DNA of 64,000 nt, from assembly GCA_965228445.1 (NCBI GenBank), contig OZ245813.1, forward strand, positions 1,302,001 to 1,366,000. Direction: 5' to 3'. Both the position numbers and the translations under genes were made by a program. The notes under the pieces were generated by a model. The model searched no databases and had not been told where the DNA came from. It saw only the letters and a list, made by a program, of their open reading frames with translations. Below are positions 17,876 through 26,416 of this stretch, in pieces; positions within the stretch are counted from its first letter, which is position 1; each line of letters starts with the position of its first letter. This DNA comes from Thalassobaculum sp965228445 (GTDB lineage: Bacteria; Pseudomonadota; Alphaproteobacteria; Thalassobaculales; Thalassobaculaceae).

Positions 17876-18781
17876 TCAAGTGGAGTGCAGCGCGCGGAAG
17901 TGCCGGGCGACCTCGCCGGCGGTGGTCTGCCACACGCCGTCGCGCGGCGGCGCGATGCGCTCCAGCACCTGCTCCAGGAAGCGGATGCGGTGGAACTGGC
18001 CGACGATCCAGGGATGCAGGGACAGCGAGAAGTACCGCCCCGCCGCCCGCTCCGCGTAGAGCTGCTCGAAGGCGGCCACGACCATCTCCTCCCAGGTCTC
18101 GCGCGGCACCTTGCGCAGCCACATGATCTCGCCGTCGTCCCATTCTGGCTGGCGCGGGACCGAGACCAGGGCCGGCCTGGTGTTGAGCATGTAGGGCTGG
18201 TCGTCGTTCGGCCAGTCCATGACGTAGTCGAGCCCGAACTCGGCCAGCAGGCCGGCGGTGATCTCGCTCTCGCCATAGGCGGGGCCGGCCCAGCCGGTCG
18301 GCCGCTGGCCGGTGATGCGCTGCACCGTCTCCACGCTCTCGTCGACCATCCAGCGCTGGGCGTCGGCGTCGAGCCTGGAGGTGATCATCCGGTCGGAATG
18401 GGTGCCGGCGGCGACGAACTCGACCTTTCGGTCGACCAGCCGCTCGACGATCGCCGGATAGCGTTCCAGCGCCGAGGCATTGGCCGGGACGGTCAACTTC
18501 AGGCCGAACCTGTCGAGCCGGTCGAGTACCCGGAAGATGCCGATCCGGTTGCCGTATTCGCGCTGGGTGTAGCCAGTATAGTCCGGATAGAAGTTGCCGA
18601 AGGCGCCCTGATAGCGCGGGTCGCGCCAGTCCTCCTTCGGCGGGTCGAGCCGCCAGAACTCCAGATGCAGCAGCACGGTGAAGGCCAACCCGTTGCCCTC
18701 GGGCCAGGAGATCGCCGGCCGCCGGTCCATCGCTGAATAGGGATAGAGGTCGTGGTCCATCCCGGGACGCGGTTCGGTCAT
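17876..18781 (-). CDS. PuuE-like polysaccharide-deacetylase-fold hydrolase (copy 1)
   Basis: 301 residues with the NodB/polysaccharide deacetylase fold, closest in style to PuuE allantoinase and imidase-type members acting on cyclic amides. No signal peptide, so cytoplasmic. The canonical TFDDG motif is absent; LLHLEFW occupies its place (compare NYEEG in PuuE). Other landmarks: REYGNRIGIFRVLDRLDRFG, EFVAAGTHSDRM in the position of the metal-binding HxxxH (second histidine missing), and YVMDWPNDDQPYML. Its ATG overlaps the stop of the next paralogue upstream (ATGA at 18778). The pair may act as partners or on related substrates. Confidence 0.85.
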   Translation of the reverse strand: MTEPRPGMDHDLYPYSAMDRRPAISWPEGNGLAFTVLLHLEFWRLDPPKEDWRDPRYQGAFGNFYPDYTGYTQREYGNRIGIFRVLDRLDRFGLKLTVPANASALERYPAIVERLVDRKVEFVAAGTHSDRMITSRLDADAQRWMVDESVETVQRITGQRPTGWAGPAYGESEITAGLLAEFGLDYVMDWPNDDQPYMLNTRPALVSVPRQPEWDDGEIMWLRKVPRETWEEMVVAAFEQLYAERAAGRYFSLSLHPWIVGQFHRIRFLEQVLERIAPPRDGVWQTTAGEVARHFRALHST

Positions 18782-19695
18782 TGCGCGTCCTCCCAGCCCA
18801 GATGGGCCTTCATCGTCTCCAGGTGGTTGGCGATGTACCAGTCGGCGATCTCCTCGCCGGTGGCCATCCAGACTTTGTCGTGACCGGTGATATAGGCGAG
18901 CGTGCGGTCCAGATGCTTGATCCGGTGCGGCTGCCCCAGGATGTAGGGATGCAGCGCCAGGCAGAGCACCCGCGGCTGCTCGTCCCCCTCCTTGTACAGC
19001 GTGTCGAAGGCGTCGCAGGTCCAGTTGGCGAAATCCTCGCCGTCGAACTGGTTGCGGTACATGACCGCGTCGTTCAGCTCCATCGTATAGGGGATGGTGA
19101 CCAGCGACCGGCCCGAGCGGGTGCGCATCGGGAACGGCTGATCGTCATGGTACCAGTCGCAGTAGTAATCGATGCCCGCCTCGGCCACGAGGTCGGGCGT
19201 GTTGAAGGTCCAGGACCCGGCCGGGGAGAACCAGCCGCGCAGCTTGCGGCCGGTAAGCTTGGTGTGCAGATCCATGCTCTCGTGGATCGCGTCCCGCTCC
19301 TCCTCCTCGGAATAGCCCCAGTGGTAGCGGGTGTTGTACATGCCGTGGGACATGATCGCCCACTTGCGCGCCTCGCAGGCCTCGAAGATCTCGGGGTAGT
19401 GCACGAAGTTCGACATGCTGAGCGACAGGGTGCCGCGCACGCCGTGGGCGTCCATGACCTCCATCATCCGCCACAGCCCGACCCGGTTACCGTAGTCCCG
19501 CACCCCGTAGCCATGCACGTCCGGATGCGGCGTGCGGGGCCAGGGATCGCGGATCCGTGACGGCCGGGGCAGGAACTCGTAGTGCTCGACATTCGGCACC
19601 ACCCACACCGCGATCTTCGCGCCGTTCGGCCAGGTCAGCTTCGGGCGGTCGACGATCGCTGAATACGGGGCGCGGTCCTCGTATGCGAACTTCAT
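18778..19695 (-). CDS. PuuE-like polysaccharide-deacetylase-fold hydrolase (copy 2)
   Basis: 305 residues, paralogous to the genes at 17876 and 35321. VVPNVEHYEFLPRPSR replaces the TFDDG motif, RDYGNRVGLWRMMEVMDAHG is shared with the paralogues, WAIMSHGMYNTRYHWG sits where the metal histidines are expected, and DYYCDWYHDDQPFPM is the shared WxxDDQP block. No signal peptide. It lies 28 bases downstream of the ICL/PEPM lyase gene and overlaps the next deacetylase-like gene. Family precedent suggests ring-opening of a cyclic ureide or imide rather than polysaccharide deacetylation. Confidence 0.85.
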   Translation of the reverse strand: MKFAYEDRAPYSAIVDRPKLTWPNGAKIAVWVVPNVEHYEFLPRPSRIRDPWPRTPHPDVHGYGVRDYGNRVGLWRMMEVMDAHGVRGTLSLSMSNFVHYPEIFEACEARKWAIMSHGMYNTRYHWGYSEEEERDAIHESMDLHTKLTGRKLRGWFSPAGSWTFNTPDLVAEAGIDYYCDWYHDDQPFPMRTRSGRSLVTIPYTMELNDAVMYRNQFDGEDFANWTCDAFDTLYKEGDEQPRVLCLALHPYILGQPHRIKHLDRTLAYITGHDKVWMATGEEIADWYIANHLETMKAHLGWEDAQ

Positions 19696-19723
19696 GCAGC
19701 CATCCCCTCAGTCTTCGCCCCTC

Positions 19724-20605
19724 TTAGTCCTCGACGGCGTAGGTCTTCTCCATGGCGTCGTAGGTCGATTTGTGGACCAGCCGCTGGCGCTCGACGAAAT
19801 CGGCCAGCCGGTCCTGCACGGCGTCCAAGTTGCCGTCCCGCTTCAGCGCGCCCAGCACCTCGCTCATGGCCCGCATGGCGGCCTGCAGCGGGGTGTTGGC
19901 GTAGAGCACGATGGCGAAGCCGATCTTCGCCAGTTCCTCCTGGGACAGCATCGGCGTGCGGCCGCCGACCACCAGATTGGCCACCTGGGGTACCGGCAGT
20001 TCGGCGCAGATCCGCTGCATCTCCTCCACCGAGGTCGGCGCCTCGACGAAGGTCACGTCGGCACCCGCCTCGATATACATCCGGGCGCGGTCCAGGGCGC
20101 CGTCGATGCCCTCGATAGCGCGGGCGTCGGTGCGGGCGATGATGAGGAAGTTCTCGTCCTCGCGGGCGTCGGCGGCGGCGCGGACCTTGGTCGCCATCTC
20201 CTTGGCCGGGATCACCGCCTTGCCGTCGAAATGGCCGCATTTCTTCGGGAAGACCTGGTCTTCGATCTGCACCGCACAGGCGCCCGCCCGTTCCAGCACC
20301 CGGACCGTGCGGTGGGTATTGATGGCGTTGCCGAAGCCGGTGTCCATGTCGACGAAGAGCGGCAGGCTGCTGATCTCGGCGATCGCGGCGGTGGTGGTCT
20401 GGATCTCGCTCATGGTGACCAGGCCGATATCGGGCACGCCGAGCAGGGTGTTGGCAATGCCGGCGCCGGTCACGTAGCAGGCCTCGAAGCCCTGATCCTC
20501 GATCACCCGCGCGGTCAGCGCGTTGGCCGCGCCGGGAACGAGAACGGCCCGCCGTTCCTCCAGCATCGCCCTGAATTTCTTTCGGCGATCAGCAAGCGTC
20601 GTCAT
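19724..20605 (-). CDS. Isocitrate lyase/PEP mutase-family lyase
   Basis: TIM-barrel lyase of 293 residues in the methylisocitrate lyase/2,3-dimethylmalate lyase/oxaloacetate decarboxylase family. Metal-binding SLPLFVDMDTGFGNAIN is near residue 85, and the mobile active-site loop FPKKCGHFDGK carries the KKCGH cysteine used by genuine C-C lyases, which favours a lyase over a decarboxylase. ATG 20605 is chosen because GGGAGG precedes it; a TTG at 20614 also lies in frame. First gene of the operon running to 17169, with the regulatory palindrome at 20694-20706 about 90 bases upstream. A 2-alkylmalate- or methylisocitrate-type substrate is inferred. Confidence 0.87.
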   Translation of the reverse strand: MTTLADRRKKFRAMLEERRAVLVPGAANALTARVIEDQGFEACYVTGAGIANTLLGVPDIGLVTMSEIQTTTAAIAEISSLPLFVDMDTGFGNAINTHRTVRVLERAGACAVQIEDQVFPKKCGHFDGKAVIPAKEMATKVRAAADAREDENFLIIARTDARAIEGIDGALDRARMYIEAGADVTFVEAPTSVEEMQRICAELPVPQVANLVVGGRTPMLSQEELAKIGFAIVLYANTPLQAAMRAMSEVLGALKRDGNLDAVQDRLADFVERQRLVHKSTYDAMEKTYAVED

Positions 20606-20693
20606 CTGTTCCAAACCTCCCGGCCCTGTTTCTATGGGGACTTACTGCGGGGACTTACCGCCCATCCGGATTACAGCCGCGCCAACCCACATC

Positions 20694-20706
20694 GTCAACT
20701 GTTGAC
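20694..20706. promoter_or_regulatory. Palindromic operator, site 1 of 3
   Basis: Perfect palindrome GTCAACTGTTGAC between the divergent ICL/PEPM lyase gene (start 20605) and AtuA-like gene (start 20762). Read on the reverse strand it is ACTGTCAACAGTTGACGAT, nearly identical to site 2 (26251) and site 3 (35251). A dimeric regulator is expected; the FCD-type GntR protein encoded at 22469-23155 is the obvious candidate. Confidence 0.7.
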
Positions 20707-20761
20707 AGTTATCGATCCCGACGGGGATGATCCCGCGCAACGATAAAGAGGAGGAAACCAC

Positions 20762-22129
20762 GTGAGCAGCGGCGCCTACCGAATGCTATCGACCAGCGGC
20801 ATCCTCGGCTACGGGTTCCCTGAATCGTCCCTGCTGAAGGGCGAGGAACGCGGCGTCGACATGATCGGCGTCGATGGCGGCAGCACCGATCCCGGCCCGT
20901 TCTATCTGGGCTCCGGCAAGACGCTGAGCTCGCGCCGCGCCATGAAGCGCGACCTGCGGCTGATGGTGCAGGCCGGCAAGCGCCAGGGCGTGCCCGTGGT
21001 CATCGGTACGGCCGGCGGTGCGGGCGGCGCGCCGCATCTGGAGATCACCGCCGATATCGTGCGCGAGATCGCCCGCGAGGACGGCATCCACCTGCGGCTG
21101 GCCACCATCGAGGCCGAGCAGGACAAGGCGGCGCTGAAACAGGCCACCGCCGACGGCCGCATGAAGAAACTGACCGGCGGGCCGGCGATCGACGTAGACG
21201 CCATCGACCGGGCCGAGCGGGTGGTGGGCATGATGGGCCCGGAGCCGTTCGCCGCGGCGCTGGACGGCGGCGCCGACGTGGTGCTGGCCGGACGGTCGAG
21301 CGACCCCGCCCCCTGGGCCGCCATGGCGATCCGCGCCGGCAAGGCCCCGGCCCCCGCCTGGTATGCCGGCAAGATGCTGGAATGCGGCGCCACCCCGTCG
21401 ATTCCCAAGGGCCATGACTGTCTCTACGTGACCGTCGACGACGAGGGCGTGGTGCTGGAGCCGACCGCACCGGAGCGGGCCTGCACTCCCTCCTCCGTCG
21501 CCAACCATGCCCTGCACGAGAACCCCAGCCCCTGCATCCATGTGGAGCCCGGCGGCATTCTCGACACGACCGACTGCCGGTTCGACGCGGTGAACGACCG
21601 GGCGGTGCGCGTCTCCGGCATGACCTGGAGCCCGTCGCCCTACACGGTGAAGCTGGAAGGCGTGGAGCTGGTCGGCTACCGCGCCATCAGCATCTGCGGC
21701 ACCCGCGACCCGCTGCTGATCGACACCCTGGACGATTTCCTGAAGACGATCCACGAGTCGACCGCCACCAAGGTCGGCAATCTCGGGGTCACGCCGGACG
21801 ACTACAAACTCATCATCCGCCGCTACGGGCTGGACGGGGTGATGGGCGCCGCCGAGCCGCTGCGCGGCACCGCCAGGCCGCACGAGATCGGCTTCGTGGT
21901 CGAGGCCGTCGCCGACGACCAGGACACCGCCGACGCCGTGCTGTCGGTCGCCCGGGTAACCATGCTGCATACCGACTTCCCCGGCCGGCTCTGCCGCGAG
22001 GGCAACATGGCCTTCCCCTACTCGCCGTCGGACATCCAGGCCGGGCCGGTCTACCGGTTCTCGGTGTTCCAGACCATGGCGGTGGACGACCCGCTCGCCC
22101 CGTTTCCGATCACCTACGAGGACCTGTGA
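20762..22129 (+). CDS. AtuA/DUF1446-family protein
   Basis: 455 residues of the acyclic terpene utilisation AtuA (DUF1446) family, whose biochemical activity is not firmly established. Landmarks: YGFPESSLLKGEERGVDMIG at the N-terminus, DGGSTDPGPFYLGSG, GTAGGAGGAPHLEI near residue 80, ADVVLAGRSSDPAPWAA, and ECGATPSIPKGHDCL. GTG 20762 follows GAGGAGG. The stop overlaps the DUF4387 gene by one base (TGATG at 22127-22131), and AtuA/DUF4387 pairs recur together in proteobacteria. The gene lies downstream of operator site 1, so it belongs to the proposed regulon. Confidence 0.85.
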   Translation: MSSGAYRMLSTSGILGYGFPESSLLKGEERGVDMIGVDGGSTDPGPFYLGSGKTLSSRRAMKRDLRLMVQAGKRQGVPVVIGTAGGAGGAPHLEITADIVREIAREDGIHLRLATIEAEQDKAALKQATADGRMKKLTGGPAIDVDAIDRAERVVGMMGPEPFAAALDGGADVVLAGRSSDPAPWAAMAIRAGKAPAPAWYAGKMLECGATPSIPKGHDCLYVTVDDEGVVLEPTAPERACTPSSVANHALHENPSPCIHVEPGGILDTTDCRFDAVNDRAVRVSGMTWSPSPYTVKLEGVELVGYRAISICGTRDPLLIDTLDDFLKTIHESTATKVGNLGVTPDDYKLIIRRYGLDGVMGAAEPLRGTARPHEIGFVVEAVADDQDTADAVLSVARVTMLHTDFPGRLCREGNMAFPYSPSDIQAGPVYRFSVFQTMAVDDPLAPFPITYEDL

Positions 22130-22458
22130 TGCCCCGGATCCGCGATATCGCCAAGGTCTGCAAATCGAAGAACGCCGGCCCGTTCCAGCTCACGATCGAC
22201 GTGGTGTTCGAGACCCGCGCCACCTACGACGCGGTGGCGGCGACCAGCGTGCTGACGCCGAAGCTGATCGCCGATCTGTACGACGTGGCGGAGGAGGACG
22301 TGCTGTTCACGCCCTATCCGGCCGGACTGGCGTTCAAGGCGACGATTCCCCGACACACCCCGGCGGGCGATCTCGGCGACACCGACGTCTATGGCTGCCA
22401 GCAGCACGCCCCGATGCTCGACGTCGACATCCCGATCAACGATGTGCCGGCGGCCTGA
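22129..22458 (+). CDS. DUF4387-family small protein
   Basis: 109-residue protein beginning RIRDIAKVCKSKNAGPFQLT, the hallmark of DUF4387. It contains VTPKLIADLYDV-like and DVLFTPYPAGLAFKATIPR segments. Translationally coupled to the AtuA-family gene (TGATG). In many genomes DUF4387 is either fused to or immediately follows the AtuA domain, so it is probably a small subunit of the same enzyme. Function unknown. Confidence 0.85.
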   Translation: MPRIRDIAKVCKSKNAGPFQLTIDVVFETRATYDAVAATSVLTPKLIADLYDVAEEDVLFTPYPAGLAFKATIPRHTPAGDLGDTDVYGCQQHAPMLDVDIPINDVPAA

Positions 22459-22468
22459 GCCCGCAGCG

Positions 22469-23155
22469 TTACGCCACGTCGGCGGCGACCAGATGGTTGA
22501 TGCTGGCGCGGCTGTTGCGGATATGCGTGCGCATCGCCGCCTCGGCCGCATCCGGGTCGCGTGCCTCCAGCGCCGCCAGCACCGCCCGGTGCTCCTCCAG
22601 CGCCTGGGCCGGACGGCCGGGCGCGGTGCTCAACCGCTGCCGGAACAGGCGCAGCAGCGAATACAGGTCCTCGTCGAGCATCTTGATCAGCCGTTCGTTC
22701 CGGCTGGCGCGCACGATGCGGTAGTGGAAGTCGAGATCGCCGCCGCCCTGGAAGTAGCCTTTGCCGGCGACCACATGCTCGTCGGCGGCATGATCTTCAA
22801 GCATACGCTGCAGACGCTTCAGCTCGGCCGGCTTCATCCGGGTCGCCGCCAGACGACAGGCCATGCCCTCCAGGCTCTCCCGGATCACCAGCAGGTCGAG
22901 GATCTGGGCCTGGTCGAGGGAGACCACCCGCGCGCCCTGGTTGGCCTGGCGCTCCACCAGGTTGCGGCCTTCCAGCCGGCCGATTGCCTCGCGCAACGGG
23001 CCGCGGCTGATGCCGTAGCGCCGGGCCAGGGTGACCTCCGACAGCCGCTCGCCGGGCTTCAGCTCGCCGGACATGATCGCCTGCTCCAGCCGCTCGAAGG
23101 CCAGCGTCGACAGGTTCGTGGAGGTGATCGGCTGCATCGTTTCAATCGTCGCCAC
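22469..23155 (-). CDS. GntR-family regulator, FCD subfamily
   Basis: 228-residue transcription factor. The N-terminal winged helix has RLSEVTLARRYGISRGPLREAIGRLEGRNLVE (given as a span, residues about 37-68), and the C-terminal all-helical FCD ligand domain has RESLEGMACRLAATR and DFHYRIVRASRNERLIKML with the metal-binding D/H pattern and a later H in EEHRAVLAALEARDPDAAEAAMRTHI. The start is GTG 23155 (alternatively ATG 23137). FCD regulators normally sense small organic acids and repress neighbouring catabolic genes. It is the only one-component regulator inside the region holding the three palindromic operators, hence the best candidate for binding them. Confidence 0.92.
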   Translation of the reverse strand: MATIETMQPITSTNLSTLAFERLEQAIMSGELKPGERLSEVTLARRYGISRGPLREAIGRLEGRNLVERQANQGARVVSLDQAQILDLLVIRESLEGMACRLAATRMKPAELKRLQRMLEDHAADEHVVAGKGYFQGGGDLDFHYRIVRASRNERLIKMLDEDLYSLLRLFRQRLSTAPGRPAQALEEHRAVLAALEARDPDAAEAAMRTHIRNSRASINHLVAADVA

Positions 23156-23391
23156 AGTTACGGTTCCTCAACCTATGGCCGGTCGCTTAAACGTGCCCGG
23201 CTCCATTATCATTCTAATCACAATAGCGCGAGAATGCCCGCGCATCTGTGTCAAATCCGTCCTTTCGACGATGAATTTGCCACGCCGCCTTGCGCCGCCG
23301 CCCATAATTCACCCCACCATTCCGAACCGCGGAACGCGCCCGACCGCGACGCCGGACGCCCGACAGACAAGCACAGGATGGAGACGACACG

Positions 23392-24783
23392 ATGACGAAG
23401 ATGGATCTGAGACTGGCCGGCGGGTCGGTGCTGCTGCCGGGACAGGGGTTCCGCGACGTCGACGTCCTGGTCGCAGACGGCCGCATCGCCGCAGTGACCG
23501 AACCGGGCAGCGGCCCGGAGGCCGCCGAGACCGTCCAGCTCGGTGGGCTGACCGTGCTGCCGGGCGCCTGCGACGTGCACCTGCATCTGGGCCACGGCAG
23601 CGACATCTCCAAGCCGCGGGTGCCCTCCGACGCCGCCAGCGAGACGGCGGCGGCGGCCATCGGCGGCGTGACCTCCTTCATTCCCTACGTGATGAGCCCC
23701 GATCCCTACGGTGCCCAGTTCGAGGAGCTGAAGACCGTCACCGAGGCCGGCGCGCGGATCGATTTCGGCTTCCATTTCGTCATTGCCACCGACGACCAGC
23801 TTGCCGAACTGCCGCGCTACATCAAGGAGTTCGGCGTCCCGACGGCGAAGCTGTTCATGAACATCCGCGGCGACGAGGGCAAACGGCTCGGCCTGCCCGG
23901 CACCGATGACGGCTTCATGCTGCGCCTGCTGGAGGTGCTGGCAGAGCATGGCGGCATGATGTGCCCGCACCCGGAGAACATCGAGGCGGCCTGGGTGCTG
24001 CGCGACCGGGTGATGGCGGCCGATCCGGACGGCAAGAACGGCCTGGCGAGCTGGAACGCGACCCGCCCGCCCTTCGTGGAGGCCGACGCGATCCGCCGGG
24101 CGGCCTATTTCGGCCGGGTGACCGGGGCGCGGGTCTACACCGTGCATACCTCCTCGGGCGAGGCGCTTGCAGCCGCCATAGAGCAGCGCAAGGCCGGCTC
24201 CAAGCTGACCATCGAGACCTGCACCCACTACCTGACCCACGACACCACGACCCATTGGGGCGCGGTCGCCAAGGTGAACCCGCCGCTGCGCGATTCCGCC
24301 GACCGGGAGGCGCTGTGGGAGGGGATCCGCCGCGGCGACATCGACACCCTCGGCACCGACCATATCCATCGGCCGATCTCCAGCAAGGACGGCGGCATCT
24401 GGAAGGCCCAGCCGGGCTTCCCCGGCCTCGACGCGTTCCTGCCGGCGTTCTTCACCGAGGGACACGTCAAGCGCGGCATCCCGCTGGAGCACCTGGCGAA
24501 GCTGGTAACCTGCCAGCCGGCCGACGCCATGGGGCTGTCGCCGCGCAAGGGTCGGATCACGCCAGGGGCGGATGCGGATTTCGCGATTCTCGACATGAAG
24601 GCGCCGTGGACCGTGGAGAAGTCCAGCCTGCAGAGCGATGCCGGCTACTCCGTCTGGGAGGGCCAGGAGATGGCCTGCAAGGTCCTGCACACCGTCGTGC
24701 GCGGCGGCTTCGTGGTCCGCGACGGCGCGCTCGTGGAAGGCAGCGAGGGCACCGGCCGGTTCATGGCCCGCACCCTCGCCTGA
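23392..24783 (+). CDS. Dihydropyrimidinase/hydantoinase-like cyclic amidohydrolase
   Basis: 463-residue TIM-barrel amidohydrolase. The metal ligands are in place: DVHLHLGHG (His63, His65), PTAKLFMN (Lys153, probably carboxylated), MCPHPEN (His193), YTVHTSSGEAL (His252) and LGTDHIH (Asp323). This is the binuclear-zinc set of dihydropyrimidinases, hydantoinases and dihydroorotases, which open cyclic amides. RLGLPGTDDGFMLRLL replaces the usual family segment at the substrate loop, so specificity is open. Divergent from the GntR gene (236-base gap) and convergent with the nitroreductase-methyltransferase fusion. Gene set around it points to N-heterocycle or cyclic amide catabolism. Confidence 0.9.
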   Translation: MTKMDLRLAGGSVLLPGQGFRDVDVLVADGRIAAVTEPGSGPEAAETVQLGGLTVLPGACDVHLHLGHGSDISKPRVPSDAASETAAAAIGGVTSFIPYVMSPDPYGAQFEELKTVTEAGARIDFGFHFVIATDDQLAELPRYIKEFGVPTAKLFMNIRGDEGKRLGLPGTDDGFMLRLLEVLAEHGGMMCPHPENIEAAWVLRDRVMAADPDGKNGLASWNATRPPFVEADAIRRAAYFGRVTGARVYTVHTSSGEALAAAIEQRKAGSKLTIETCTHYLTHDTTTHWGAVAKVNPPLRDSADREALWEGIRRGDIDTLGTDHIHRPISSKDGGIWKAQPGFPGLDAFLPAFFTEGHVKRGIPLEHLAKLVTCQPADAMGLSPRKGRITPGADADFAILDMKAPWTVEKSSLQSDAGYSVWEGQEMACKVLHTVVRGGFVVRDGALVEGSEGTGRFMARTLA

Positions 24784-24787
24784 GCCG

Positions 24788-26170
24788 TCAGGCCGCCCGC
24801 CAGCGCCCGGCATAGAGCCGGCACCCGGTGCGGCTGTCGTCGGTGACGATCGTCGCGTCATGGCTCACCGCCGTGCCGATGCCCTGCTCCACCTCGGCGG
24901 TGAAGCGGGCGACCATCCAGCCGCGCACGGTCTCCGCCGAGAGCGGGGTGAACGGACCCTGATTGGGGATGCAGCCGCGCGACTCCACCTCGCTCCAGTG
25001 GTCGCCATAGTCGGAATCCAGGTTGCGCACGCTGGCGATCACCGCCCCGCCCGGCTTCAGGACCCGGCGGACCTCGTCCAGCATCTTCTCCGGCTGCGGC
25101 ATCTGCTCCAGCACCTGGGGCAGGATCACCGCGTCCAGGCTGTCGTCGGCATAGGGCAGCGACGGGCCGTCGATCAGATCCGCATGGGTGCGGTCCATGG
25201 CGAAGCCCTCCCGCTTCAGCCGCTCCAGAACGAAACTCAGGTTGCCCTGGGACAGCTCGGCCAGATGGAACTCCACGCCCAGGTCGAGCCGGCGTCGGAT
25301 CTCCGCGCTGTAGGTCCCGCCCCACGGCATGATCTCGGCCACCCGCGCGCCCGACTTCAGGTCGGGCAGCAGGTTGAGCTCGGCACGGGTCGCCTCGCCC
25401 TGGCGGCGCGAGACGTAGACGCCGGCGAGCGGCGACTTGGCCCAGACGGCGTAGCCGCGGAAGTCGCCGAGCTGCTCCCACGACCAGCCGCGCGGATCCC
25501 ACACGGCGAAGGGGTTGGAGGCGTTGCTGATCTCGAAATACGGATAGGCCTTGGCCGGCTTCACCGGATAGAGCGTGTGTCCGGGCCGGGCGAAGCCGTT
25601 CCAGGAATGCACCTCCTCGAACGGCCGGCGCGGCGCCTTCATCGCCGGCGCAGTCGGCCGCGCCCGGCCGATCGCCAGCGCCCCGCAGATCTCGAAGGTC
25701 GGCGGCACGTCGAACAGCTCGGCCAGCGCGGCGTTGTCGCCGATCCCGGCGTTCCAGATTGTGTCATAGCCGCGCAGGTGGGCGCTCAGGATCATGTGAT
25801 AGCAGGCGCCGGCAACCGACTGGACCACCGAGAAGTTGCCGTGGGTCCAGCCCTTCTGGAAGCACAGATAGACCAGGGCCGAGCACTCGGCGAAATGGTG
25901 GTTGCCGCCCGAAATGTCGTGGCAGCGCTGCAGCAGGTCGCGGTCGTCGACGATGATGTAGTGCCATTGCTGCTGGTTGCACGAGGATGGTGCCTGCATG
26001 CCGTCGCGCACGATCTCGGCCAGCACGGCGCGATCCATGGGTGTGCCGTCGAAATCGCGGCACGACCGCCGGTCCGCCAGCAGCCCCAGGATGCGACTCC
26101 AGTCCTCCACGGCGTTGGCTTCCACGGCCTGGGCGTCCGAAGAATGCGGGCGCGAAAGCGCGTCATCCAT
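24788..26170 (-). CDS. Nitroreductase-SAM methyltransferase fusion protein
   Basis: 460 residues in two halves. Residues about 25-200 are a nitroreductase-type flavoprotein: RRSCRDFDGTPMDRAVLAEI, then QAPSSCNQQQWHYIIVDD, and an NAGIGDNAALAELFDVPP segment like the FMN-binding GEPADxP region. Residues about 255-455 are a class I methyltransferase: GARVAEIMPWGG takes the place of motif I, followed by EFHLAELSQGNLSFVLERL, LPYADDSLDAVILPQVLEQM and LKPGGAVIASVRN. No frameshift or internal stop separates them. Divergent from the TRAP dctP gene with operator site 2 between, so it belongs to the proposed regulon. Reaction unknown. Confidence 0.85.
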   Translation of the reverse strand: MDDALSRPHSSDAQAVEANAVEDWSRILGLLADRRSCRDFDGTPMDRAVLAEIVRDGMQAPSSCNQQQWHYIIVDDRDLLQRCHDISGGNHHFAECSALVYLCFQKGWTHGNFSVVQSVAGACYHMILSAHLRGYDTIWNAGIGDNAALAELFDVPPTFEICGALAIGRARPTAPAMKAPRRPFEEVHSWNGFARPGHTLYPVKPAKAYPYFEISNASNPFAVWDPRGWSWEQLGDFRGYAVWAKSPLAGVYVSRRQGEATRAELNLLPDLKSGARVAEIMPWGGTYSAEIRRRLDLGVEFHLAELSQGNLSFVLERLKREGFAMDRTHADLIDGPSLPYADDSLDAVILPQVLEQMPQPEKMLDEVRRVLKPGGAVIASVRNLDSDYGDHWSEVESRGCIPNQGPFTPLSAETVRGWMVARFTAEVEQGIGTAVSHDATIVTDDSRTGCRLYAGRWRAA

Positions 26171-26250
26171 CCCTAGTCTCCTATCGGCGATTTCCCTTAG
26201 ACTACCCCTGCGGAGGAGGCGTTGACAGAAGGCTGCCGGGGCGGAAAAAT

Positions 26251-26263
26251 GTCAACAGTTGAC
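26251..26263. promoter_or_regulatory. Palindromic operator, site 2 of 3
   Basis: Perfect palindrome GTCAACAGTTGAC (context AATGTCAACAGTTGACTAT) between the divergent nitroreductase-methyltransferase gene (start 26170) and the TRAP substrate-binding gene (start 26417). An extra half-site GTTGACA lies at 26221-26227. Same core as the sites at 20694 and 35251. Confidence 0.72.
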
Positions 26264-26416
26264 TATTCTGGCGCCTCCTAAGAGTACGCCCGGCCAGCGG
26301 CCGGAGCCGGAATTCTGGTCGACCCGAGGCGCCGGACCGCAGATGATGCCAAGCCGGTGCCCGCCCAGGGGATAGTCCGCCGCAACGGCGCTGAAACAGG
26401 GAGACGGAGTACTTCA

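Noticed and set aside
22469..22551. Continuation of the DUF4387 gene into the GntR gene
   Set aside because: DUF4387 ends at a stop at 22458 and is already full length; the GntR gene converges from the opposite strand.
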